A program made the position numbers and the translations under genes. The notes below the pieces were generated by a model. That model ran no database searches. It was given only the letters and a program-made list of their open reading frames with translations, and was not told the origin of the DNA. A stretch of 15,811 bases of DNA, taken from positions 1 to 15,811 of the forward strand of contig JAQIDF010000109.1 of the NCBI GenBank assembly GCA_027858145.1, written 5' to 3'. The DNA is from Prolixibacteraceae bacterium (lineage in GTDB: Bacteria > Bacteroidota > Bacteroidia > Bacteroidales > Prolixibacteraceae). This document shows, piece after piece, positions 7,388 through 13,897 of this stretch (positions within the stretch are counted from its first letter, which is position 1; the number at the start of each line of letters is the position of its first letter).

Positions 7388-8014
7388 ATGATCTTCAACA
7401 GAATATTCAGCGGATCGTACGATTTTTTCATGTCTTTCCTTGAGAAAAAAGAACTCAAAGCCAGACGGGCACGCTTAATATCCGGACTTACTGGGAAAAT
7501 ACTTGAAGTTGGTGTAGGTACAGGTGTCAATTTTGAACACTACAACCATAACACAAACGTAACCGGAATTGAACCTTCACCCTACATGCTGGTTCATGCT
7601 GATAAAAAGAGAGATTTATTACTGTTCCCCGACAGAATAACTTTGCACAACACAGGATGTGGCACACCTGAAATGCAAAAACTTATTGAGCCTGAATCAC
7701 TTGATGCAGTTGTTTGTACATTGGTACTCTGTACCATTCCCGAACCTCAACTGGCGATCAAAAATTTTATGAAGTGGCTGAAGCCAGGAGGCCAACTTAT
7801 ACTACTTGAGCATATAAGATCGCACAATAAGCGAAAAGCAAAATTTCAGGACAAAATAAACCCGTTGTGGGAAAAAATTGCTGATGGGTGTCAACTAAAC
7901 AGGGCTACGGACAGAATGTTAACGTCATCGGGATTTGAATTACTGCGGGAAGACCATTTCAGGTTGGGCATTCCTTTTTATGAGGCAGAGTATATAAAAC
8001 CAATAAATCGTTAG
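7388..8014 (+). CDS. Class I SAM-dependent methyltransferase (type 11, METTL7/UbiE-like)
   Basis: The protein has 208 residues. The SAM-binding motif I is ILEVGVGTGVNFEHY (38-52). The acidic residue at the end of strand 2 is in VTGIEPSPYML, and motif-III-like SLDAVVCTLVLCTIPEP is followed by WLKPGGQLILLEHIRS. The order and wording match small methyltransferases related to METTL7 and UbiE, whose substrates include lipids, thiols and quinones. The actual substrate cannot be read from the sequence. The N-terminus (FNRIFSGSYDFFMSFLEKKELKARR) is amphipathic and could touch the membrane. It lies 21 bases behind the sensor kinase on the same strand and is probably co-transcribed with it. That linkage is unusual and may only reflect a shared promoter. 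Confidence 0.82.
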   Translation: MIFNRIFSGSYDFFMSFLEKKELKARRARLISGLTGKILEVGVGTGVNFEHYNHNTNVTGIEPSPYMLVHADKKRDLLLFPDRITLHNTGCGTPEMQKLIEPESLDAVVCTLVLCTIPEPQLAIKNFMKWLKPGGQLILLEHIRSHNKRKAKFQDKINPLWEKIADGCQLNRATDRMLTSSGFELLREDHFRLGIPFYEAEYIKPINR

Positions 8015-8075
8015 ATTATAGACACAAGACACTGTGTACCCGGTGATATATCGTCTTGCAGCGTTTTTATCACTA

Positions 8076-8122
8076 TCAGTCAACAGGTGTTTTACCATTT
8101 TCTTTCAAATATTCATTTGTAA
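8076..8122 (-). pseudogene. Remnant of the 3' end of a uracil-DNA glycosylase gene
   Basis: Read on the minus strand in the Ung frame, this gives TNEYLKENGKTPVD and then stop. The real Ung 1.97 kb away ends NTYLKENGKMPVNW. 38 of 43 bases match between 8077-8119 and 10047-10089, with a 23-base identical core at 8090-8112. The differences (E for T, T for M, D for N) are plausible for another bacterium's Ung, and the final Trp codon is TGA here. No other ung sequence is present on this side. It forms the far boundary of the AbiE cassette. Confidence 0.75.
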
Positions 8123-8136
8123 AATTTACATGTGTA

Positions 8137-8150
8137 TGTGTTATTCAATA
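8137..8150 (+). repeat. Left inverted repeat flanking the abiE pair
   Basis: TGTGTTATTCAATA here is the exact reverse complement of 9893-9906. It overlaps the last codons and stop of abiEii. One inserted base further out, TGTA also matches on both sides. It may be a terminal repeat of a mobile cassette or a binding site. Confidence 0.5.
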
Positions 8151-9007
8151 AAACACCCGATCAATAATCGTTTTATTTCTTCCATAACACTTCCATATTC
8201 AGGGAAATCATCTACTGAAACCTGATGGGCTAAGCTATTTTTCCATGCTGCCATTAATTGTTTTTCGTTCTCTTCGTTAATCATCTGGTCAATGCCAGTG
8301 AATCCTATATTCTTAAATTTCATCTTTTGATGAAAAGCTTCAACAATTTCATACCAATTTAGTTCCGATACATTTTGTGACAGATACCAAATATCATATA
8401 AATCACGTGGTGCTGTATAGGAACGTTGAATTAATGCCCGCAATTTTTCGGATAGCACTTCCTGGATGGAATAACAAGGGATACCTGCTGCTGTTGACTC
8501 CGAAAGGTTGTCACTGTATGCATGATGTATCGGTCGTATTTCAGGCGAAAAAATCATTTGCTCGTATATAATGATTTCGATTTTGATAGAGGTAAGCCAA
8601 CGCTGAGGTGGTGGCGGCGATTGGTTCCGGGGATGATCGGCACCCCAGAATTTTACAATGGCTGCAAATCCTGTTGGCTTGTCATTGAATTTGAGTAGTT
8701 CCAGTTTCTGAATGTGCAGTGGTATTTCTGTTCTTTCGTTTACCAATGAGACAATTTTATCCAACAGTTTTTTATCTAATATAAAACCTGAATTAATCGA
8801 GGTGAAATCCAAATCCTCGGAAAAACGGTAATCATTGAACCAACATTTTTTAAGACAGGTACCTCCTTTGAATATCAAATCGCGCCGACATTCAGTGATC
8901 GAAAAAATAGCATCAATAAAATGCCCAAGCACCCAATCCTTATCAATGGTAGCCTTGGCTACTTTTTTCTCTTCAGCCTTTTTTTCAATTTCTCTTTTTA
9001 AGATCAT
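8141..9007 (-). CDS. abiEii: AbiEii-type nucleotidyltransferase toxin (type IV toxin-antitoxin)
   Basis: The protein has 288 residues. It is the toxin half of the AbiE system, a nucleotidyltransferase of the DNA polymerase beta superfamily that arrests growth and gives abortive phage infection. Motif I is FKGGTCLKK (46-54) and motif II is RFSEDLDF (61-68), with the metal-binding aspartates D65 and D67. Motif III lies around SIKIEIIIYE (140-149), and the C-terminal signature is EVLSEKLRALIQRSYTAPRDLYDIW (183-207). All key residues are present, so the toxin appears active. It follows the antitoxin gene after 9 bases on the same strand, the usual order. Its 3' end overlaps the left inverted repeat, and the ung remnant begins 14 bases beyond its stop. 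The N-terminus is lysine- and glutamate-rich (KREIEKKAEEKK). Confidence 0.9.
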   Translation of the reverse strand: MILKREIEKKAEEKKVAKATIDKDWVLGHFIDAIFSITECRRDLIFKGGTCLKKCWFNDYRFSEDLDFTSINSGFILDKKLLDKIVSLVNERTEIPLHIQKLELLKFNDKPTGFAAIVKFWGADHPRNQSPPPPQRWLTSIKIEIIIYEQMIFSPEIRPIHHAYSDNLSESTAAGIPCYSIQEVLSEKLRALIQRSYTAPRDLYDIWYLSQNVSELNWYEIVEAFHQKMKFKNIGFTGIDQMINEENEKQLMAAWKNSLAHQVSVDDFPEYGSVMEEIKRLLIGCFIE

Positions 9008-9016
9008 GATATCCTG

Positions 9017-9817
9017 CTAATATTGCTTATTGGCAATGTCGAGTAATTCATCTTTGCTTATATTCAACTTCAACCTCCATTCTGCAACATAAGTACCAAC
9101 ATCAGCCCCATATGGGTCAAACGAATTATACGCATCCTTTATTTGTTCCTTTGCAAAAGCGATGAATGATTTGAAACCCTTTTTTTCAAATAATTCAGCA
9201 AGAAAGCCTATTCTTTTGATCGCTGCAGTGTTGTTAATAGCCCGACAATAATCAATCATTTTTACGCCTGACAGTTTGGATGATGCAAAAGCCCGGATCA
9301 ACTCAGCATATCCACCTGCATATTGGGGTAGATCAAAACAATCCACAATAGTTTTTTCGATATCGGTTATGTAGTAGGTATGATTACCAAAGCCTTCTTT
9401 TACAACACCTGTTCTCTTGGATGGTGTTATTTTCACAAATTGATAATTTACCCCAAACACCTCCTTAGAAGATTTCACTTTAAGGGTTTGAATAAATATA
9501 GAATTTGGAAATTGTTCGGTAAGTCCGTGCAAGTTCAGTGCAGACCAGTAGGCAACTGCGCCATCTTCAACCAATCGGGTTCCTATTACTTTTTCGTCCC
9601 TGAAATTAGCCCTGCAATATTTACCACGTTCAATTCTGGAGAGTATTTTTTTATGCACCAGATTTTCTGCCAGTTCATTAATGTCTTGAAACTGGTCAGT
9701 TTCAAACTGCTTTAATTCATTCAGGGTAAAGATGTCCATTTCATATTCGTTCAACATCAACATAAAATTGATTTGCTTTTTTGTCAAGTTTTCAGAAATG
9801 TAGGTGCTTCTAGCCAT
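9017..9817 (-). CDS. abiEi: AbiEi-type antitoxin and autoregulator (type IV toxin-antitoxin)
   Basis: The protein has 266 residues from the ATG at 9817 (MARSTYISENLTKKQ). An upstream in-frame start would add 38 residues lying in the leader, including lysine-rich low-complexity sequence, so it is rejected. The N-terminal region, about 10-75, looks like a winged helix (LTKKQINFMLMLNEYEMDIFTLNELKQF, then DINELAENLVHKKILSRIERGKYCRA), as in AbiEi antitoxins. The C-terminal part carries YYITDIEKTIVDCFDLPQYAGGYAELIRAF, typical of the family. In studied AbiE systems the antitoxin counters the toxin without a stable complex and represses its own promoter through inverted repeats. Candidate operators lie at 9893-9921. 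It precedes abiEii by 9 bases, and the two form an operon. Confidence 0.88.
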   Translation of the reverse strand: MARSTYISENLTKKQINFMLMLNEYEMDIFTLNELKQFETDQFQDINELAENLVHKKILSRIERGKYCRANFRDEKVIGTRLVEDGAVAYWSALNLHGLTEQFPNSIFIQTLKVKSSKEVFGVNYQFVKITPSKRTGVVKEGFGNHTYYITDIEKTIVDCFDLPQYAGGYAELIRAFASSKLSGVKMIDYCRAINNTAAIKRIGFLAELFEKKGFKSFIAFAKEQIKDAYNSFDPYGADVGTYVAEWRLKLNISKDELLDIANKQY

Positions 9818-9842
9818 TATATTTCGTTTAATTATAAACCCC

Positions 9843-9869
9843 AATAAACAGGGCTTTTTCTTTATTGAA
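9843..9869 (-). promoter_or_regulatory. Hairpin-like leader element, copy 2
   Basis: It ends 25 bases before the abiEi ATG and matches the GH32 leader element at 5359-5388, sharing AATAA, ACAGGGCT, TTTT and TATTGAA blocks in the same order. An outer inverted repeat CAATAAA (9842-9848) / TTTATTG (9861-9867) could form a stem with a 12-base loop. Confidence 0.4.
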
Positions 9870-9888
9870 ATATCATTTAAAAATACAA

Positions 9889-9921
9889 CAAATATTGAAT
9901 AACACAATACAAATTGTTTGT
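9889..9921 (-). promoter_or_regulatory. Putative abiE promoter and operator region
   Basis: On the minus strand AATATTTG (9889-9896) matches the TAnnTTTG -7 box at all but its first base, 72 bases upstream of abiEi. It is overlapped by the right inverted repeat (9893-9906). TATTG (9893-9897) / CAATA (9905-9909) and ACAAA-TTG-TTTGT (9909-9921) are inverted repeats that an AbiEi autorepressor could bind. Assignment is by position and family habit only. Confidence 0.3.
9893..9906 (-). repeat. Right inverted repeat flanking the abiE pair
   Basis: TATTGAATAACACA is the exact reverse complement of 8137-8150, 1.75 kb away. Together they give outer ends TGTG...CACA around the abi operon. Confidence 0.5.
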
Positions 9922-9950
9922 TTTTTAGCAAGTAACTTGATGTTTTAGTC

Positions 9951-9980
9951 GGGGCAATAAACTTATTGTTTATCAGCCCC
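9951..9980. terminator. Strong stem-loop between ung and abiEi
   Basis: GGGGC (9951-9955) pairs with GCCCC (9976-9980) and ATAAAC (9957-9962) with GTTTAT (9968-9973), leaving a 5-base loop and a 1x2 internal loop. Placed 62 bases beyond the ung stop, it could end ung transcription, although the minus strand lacks a long U run after it. The AGCCC arm (9975-9979) can instead pair with GGGCT (9992-9996), so two exclusive structures are possible. Confidence 0.5.
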
Positions 9981-10042
9981 TTTAAAAGAGAGGGCTATAT
10001 TGTTGAGATTTACGTCCCAATCATGCTCGTTTACTAATCACC

Positions 10043-10705
10043 TCACCAGTTAACAGGCATTTTACCATTTTCTTTCAAATATGTATTTGCACTGCTAAAA
10101 TGATGATTCCCAAAAAACCCTCGTGAAGCAGATAATGGAGATGGGTGTACTGATTCTAATACCAGATGCTTAGAATTGTCAATTATTTGCCCTTTTCGCT
10201 GCGCATAAGCCCCCCAAAGCAGAAAAACTATATTTTCTTTTTGCTCCGAAACAGCCTTTATCGCTGCATCGGTAAAACGCTCCCAACCTTTACCCTGATG
10301 CGAACCGGCCTGATGGGCACACACTGTTAATGTGGCATTGAGCAGCAACACCCCTTGTTTTGCCCACCTTGATAAGTCGCCGCTTTGTGGCACAGGATGC
10401 CCCAAATCACCATTTATTTCTTTAAAAATATTTCGCAACGACGGCGGAAACCTTACCCCATCAAGTACCGAAAAGCATAGACCATGAGCCTGCCCGGAAC
10501 CATGATAAGGATCCTGCCCTATAATTACAACTTTTACATTTTCAAAAGGGCATAAATCAAAAGCATTGAATATTTCTTTTGCCGGAGGATAAATTTGTTT
10601 TGTTTGGTATTCATTTCTGACAAATTCTGTTAATTGCTCAAAATAAGGCTGTTCAAACTCACTTAAAAGTCCTTCTTTCCAACCTTTTTCAACTTTAACT
10701 TCCAT
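10043..10705 (-). CDS. ung: Uracil-DNA glycosylase, family 1
   Basis: The protein has 220 residues, the normal length. It removes uracil from DNA in base excision repair. Motif A is VVIIGQDPYHG (59-69) with the water-activating D65. The uracil-pocket region FPPSLRNIFKE is at 86-96, GVLLLNATLTV at 118-128, and motif B HPSPLSASRGFFG at 187-199 with catalytic H187. All essential residues are intact. The last 15 residues (TYLKENGKMPVNW and neighbours) are encoded by the right copy of a direct repeat whose partner lies beyond the abiE genes. The 3' end may therefore have been replaced when the cassette entered. It lies 62 bases behind the MFS gene's end region on the opposite side and shares its strand. 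Confidence 0.96.
   Translation of the reverse strand: MEVKVEKGWKEGLLSEFEQPYFEQLTEFVRNEYQTKQIYPPAKEIFNAFDLCPFENVKVVIIGQDPYHGSGQAHGLCFSVLDGVRFPPSLRNIFKEINGDLGHPVPQSGDLSRWAKQGVLLLNATLTVCAHQAGSHQGKGWERFTDAAIKAVSEQKENIVFLLWGAYAQRKGQIIDNSKHLVLESVHPSPLSASRGFFGNHHFSSANTYLKENGKMPVNW
10047..10089 (-). repeat. Right copy of the direct repeat, within the ung 3' end
   Basis: This 43-base stretch matches 8077-8119 at 38 positions, with a 23-base identical core at 10060-10082. It encodes the last residues of Ung. With the left copy it delimits a 1,970-base unit holding abiEi and abiEii. Confidence 0.8.
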
Positions 10706-10767
10706 AACAAACGGGTTTTGCCGTTAAAAATACAACCATTCATTTAAACTCAAAACAATAATCACAA

Positions 10768-12003
10768 TTAAACACCAGACAATTGACCCCCAAGGGGTAT
10801 TCTTTTAGACACAAAAAACAAAACAGAAGCAATCACGGTACATGCAAGCATTACTATTGCCATTGGTATTATAGTCCCGGTATGAAAAACAGCAACCAAC
10901 GAACCAATTACCCCGCTAAACGCGAAACGAACCACACCAATTACAGCATTGGCCGAACCTGATATCTGTGGAAAGTGATTAATGATAATTGACACACCAT
11001 TTGCAAAAATAAGTCCTAAACTTCCTACGTACAATACTATTGACACAAATACAGGCCATAGTCCGGGATTTGACCGGCTGGCCATAAAAACCAACATAAC
11101 ACCAGCCAAAAACTGCATACTGAGTCCAACTTGTAATATTTTTATAGGCTCAACATGTTTAACCAGCCGGTAGTTTAAAAAAGTAAGCAAAACATTTAAA
11201 ATAACATTTGCACTAAAAAACAGTGGAAAATGATTTACATCAACTTCAAAATAATCGATATATAAAAAGGAGGCTCCGGTTAGAAAAGTAAACATCCCGG
11301 CTACTGCAAAACTTAAACTTAATATCATTAGTACAATTTTCCACGAGCTAAATACTTTCTTATACGAGCCAAAAAACTGGTTAAATGTTATTTTATTCGA
11401 GATTAAAGAGGCCTCCCTCGATTCAGGCATAAAAAATAAAAATGAAATAAAAGCTGTTATTGAAACCAGAAACATAAAAAAGAAGATAGATTCCCAGCCC
11501 AGGTTAACCAGTAGCAAAGTGCCAATAACAGGTGCAATTAAAGGAGCAATCATCATAATCATGCCAATTAATGATGACAACCTGGCAACATCGCGCCCCT
11601 CAAACCAATCACGAACAAACGCCATATTAACAACCGATGCAGCACCTCCACCAATCGCCTGAAGAAAACGGAGCATCCATAACACCTCTACATTAGGTGC
11701 AAAAATTGCCAGTAAACTTGAGGTTGCAAACAACAGCATACCGGATAATGCAATTTTTTTACGTCCAAACGACTCAGAGAGCGGCCCCCCAAACAATTGT
11801 CCAACAGCTACACCTATAAAATAGATGGTCAGTGTTATCTCAAAAAGGTTTATAGGTTGCCCAAAATCTTTAGCCATAGCAGGAAGCGCTGGCATATAAG
11901 TATCAGTTGCAAATGGCGAAAGTGATGTTAGTAGTGCCAGTAACAAGGTAACCTGACCAACGAAAAATTTGCTATCCTTCGAAATTAAAAATCTTTTTGT
12001 CAT
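10768..12003 (-). CDS. MFS multidrug exporter, Bcr/CflA type
   Basis: The protein has 411 residues from the ATG at 12003 (MTKRFLISKDSKFF). A longer frame upstream adds 36 residues of unlikely sequence. Bcr/CflA proteins are 12-helix proton antiporters in the inner membrane that export bicyclomycin, sulfonamides or chloramphenicol. Visible signatures are LTSLSPFATDTYMPALPAMAKDF (25-47), where the drug/H+ antiporter group carries its D-T-Y-LP motif, and motif A GPLSESFGRKK (73-83). LRFLQAIGGGAASVVNMAFVRDWF and PLIAPVIGTLLL follow, as in the family. The substrate is not readable. The gene is followed by ung after 62 bases and preceded by a strong terminator that isolates it from the susCD genes, so it probably has its own promoter in 12004-12182, where nothing clear is seen. 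Confidence 0.88.
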   Translation of the reverse strand: MTKRFLISKDSKFFVGQVTLLLALLTSLSPFATDTYMPALPAMAKDFGQPINLFEITLTIYFIGVAVGQLFGGPLSESFGRKKIALSGMLLFATSSLLAIFAPNVEVLWMLRFLQAIGGGAASVVNMAFVRDWFEGRDVARLSSLIGMIMMIAPLIAPVIGTLLLVNLGWESIFFFMFLVSITAFISFLFFMPESREASLISNKITFNQFFGSYKKVFSSWKIVLMILSLSFAVAGMFTFLTGASFLYIDYFEVDVNHFPLFFSANVILNVLLTFLNYRLVKHVEPIKILQVGLSMQFLAGVMLVFMASRSNPGLWPVFVSIVLYVGSLGLIFANGVSIIINHFPQISGSANAVIGVVRFAFSGVIGSLVAVFHTGTIIPMAIVMLACTVIASVLFFVSKRIPLGGQLSGV

Positions 12004-12182
12004 GAATATTTTCTTCTGAACCAATAAAAAAATGCAATAGTAGCGGATTAATTTAAAACAAAAAAACACAATTCGCAATATACGCAAACTGAGCTTTTTT
12101 TGCAGGGACACCAGAATTTGTGTGCCGCCCTGTAACTTTTGTATGCCAGCTTAGAAACTCGTATGTTTTATCCTATTTTCAT

Positions 12183-12217
12183 AAAAAGAGACTGCCTACA
12201 ATAGACAGTCTCTTTTT
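12183..12217 (-). terminator. Intrinsic terminator of the susCD operon
   Basis: AAAAAGAGACTG (12183-12194) pairs perfectly with CAGTCTCTTTTT (12206-12217) across an 11-base loop. The minus-strand copy ends in a T run, and it begins 25 bases beyond the susD stop. The symmetrical A/T tracts would let it work in both directions. Confidence 0.9.
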
Positions 12218-12241
12218 AAAAATAGTCAACTAAAAATTCTT

Positions 12242-13876
12242 TTAAAACCCAGCATTCTGAACGTTAATTTGATCGTTTTGATCCAGTTCATCCTGAGGAA
12301 TTGGCCAAACAGGATCTAACCCCAGATTTCCTACCGGGTTATCATATTTTAAACTTGAATCGTCTGACAAATAATCAGAAAAGACACTTCGCTTAACTTT
12401 TGTACCGTCACCAAATGTTTCTTCCACTATCCCCCAACGAAGCAGATCGTAGATACGCAAACCCTCCATTGCTAATTCAACACGACGTTCATGTCGCACT
12501 AAATCAACTAAATCTCCATCATCTGCAGTTTTTTCAGGCATATCAACAGAAGATCTGGATCTAACTTTGTTTACCCATAGCAACGCTTCAGTATTTCCTT
12601 GCTCAGCCAATGCTTCAGCCAACAGCAAATACACCTCGGCAACACGCATCACAGGAATATCCAATCCATCCCAACGAACATTGCCCAGATCTTTTACAGA
12701 TTTAGTCATTTTACGCACATTTAAGCCTACCGGTGACCAACGTGCACTATACTTAACCATATCACCAGGATTGATATTAACTTTTACTGTATCGAGTTTG
12801 CCATCTTTTACATTAATATATTCAACATCCTCAACTACTACTGAACCTTCATAAACTCCAAAGTCATCACCGTTAGAGTATATTGTATAACCTCGACGAG
12901 GATCTCCATCTTCAAATGCATCATAAAGGTCTTTTTGTGGCAGGCAATATCCCCAGCCGTCACCGTAAATATTAGATTTTAATACTCCGGGGATATCTCT
13001 GGATAAACGCTGAACGGTCATATTTTGGCCATAGTCTTCACTATTATCTACATAGCTCCAGAAAAATAAAAGTTCCTTATTGCCTTCTTCTGACCAAATC
13101 GACATATAATCATCCATTAAGCCATAACCACCAGCTTCGATAGAAGCAACAGCATCGCGGGCTGCTTGTTCTGCCTCCTCATTATTGCCAACAATCAGGT
13201 ATGTTTTTGCAAGGAATCCTAACGCGGCAGCTTTACAAGGAGTACCTGGCACAAGGGCCTGATCGGGCAAATTATCAGCAGCAAGTTTAAAGTCTTCGAT
13301 AATTTGTTCGTAAACCTTTGACCTTTCAGTGCGTGGTTTATTATATTCTGACACATCTTCCTCAATACCAACGAACAAAGGTATATCACCATAAAACGTA
13401 GTTAAAAACAAGTAATTATATGCCCTGAAGAAATATCCTTCACCCATATATGGCTTTTGCATTTCTTCTGTAAAACCAGGATCAGAAGATTTGGGTATGT
13501 TTCCCAATGCAAAATTTGCTGCATTTATACTACGATAACACATTCTCCAATATTCTTCAACGTTATCATGTGAAGGATAAACATCCCATTGTTCCAGCTG
13601 GATTGAAGTATTACGGTTAGGCCTCCAATAACTATCGTCAGTCATAGCATCCATAATTATTGTCATATCACGATTAAGCCTTAACGATCCGTTCAGCCAT
13701 TCTGAATAACATGCATTTAATGCCATCCTGGCAGATGAAGCATCAACAAAAAAGTTATCAGGGTTTGGTGATGACTTAGAATAACGGTCTAAAAATTCAT
13801 TTTCATCGCAACCTTGTATAAAAATCAAGGTTGACAATGAAATTACGACTAGTATTATATTTTTTATATTTTTCAT
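12242..13876 (-). CDS. SusD/RagB-family outer-membrane nutrient-binding lipoprotein
   Basis: The protein has 544 residues. A lipoprotein signal ends in FIQGC with the lipidated C23, followed by acidic residues DENE, which fits the Bacteroidota surface-export signal. The SusD signature GEGYFFRAYNYLFLTTFYGDIPLF lies at 145-168, and the C-terminal domain includes VMRVAEVYLLLAEALAEQGN and RHERRVELAMEGLRIYDLLRWG. SusD proteins cap the SusC barrel on the cell surface and bind the glycan for import. The ligand is not predictable here. The gene follows susC after 21 bases and is the last gene before a strong terminator, so no enzyme is encoded downstream in the operon. Confidence 0.95.
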   Translation of the reverse strand: MKNIKNIILVVISLSTLIFIQGCDENEFLDRYSKSSPNPDNFFVDASSARMALNACYSEWLNGSLRLNRDMTIIMDAMTDDSYWRPNRNTSIQLEQWDVYPSHDNVEEYWRMCYRSINAANFALGNIPKSSDPGFTEEMQKPYMGEGYFFRAYNYLFLTTFYGDIPLFVGIEEDVSEYNKPRTERSKVYEQIIEDFKLAADNLPDQALVPGTPCKAAALGFLAKTYLIVGNNEEAEQAARDAVASIEAGGYGLMDDYMSIWSEEGNKELLFFWSYVDNSEDYGQNMTVQRLSRDIPGVLKSNIYGDGWGYCLPQKDLYDAFEDGDPRRGYTIYSNGDDFGVYEGSVVVEDVEYINVKDGKLDTVKVNINPGDMVKYSARWSPVGLNVRKMTKSVKDLGNVRWDGLDIPVMRVAEVYLLLAEALAEQGNTEALLWVNKVRSRSSVDMPEKTADDGDLVDLVRHERRVELAMEGLRIYDLLRWGIVEETFGDGTKVKRSVFSDYLSDDSSLKYDNPVGNLGLDPVWPIPQDELDQNDQINVQNAGF

Positions 13877-13897
13877 AGTTGAATATTATTTAAATGA

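Noticed and set aside
7900..7915. A third AACAGGGCT copy resembling the leader element
   Set aside because: It lies inside the methyltransferase coding region and lacks the flanking AATAA and TATTGAA blocks.
8034..8140. A possible small plus-strand gene behind the methyltransferase
   Set aside because: It reads through the ung remnant and into abiEii antisense, with no recognisable motif or ribosome binding site.
9818..9931. N-terminal extension of AbiEi
   Set aside because: The extra 38 residues come from the AT-rich leader containing hairpins and the putative promoter; the ATG at 9817 fits the family.
10786..10798. CCCC...GGGG inverted repeat as terminator of the MFS gene
   Set aside because: It lies within the coding region's final codons and has no U tract.
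12004..12111. N-terminal extension of the MFS protein
   Set aside because: The extra 36 residues are basic and hydrophobic in a way unlike the family; the ATG at 12003 gives the normal length.
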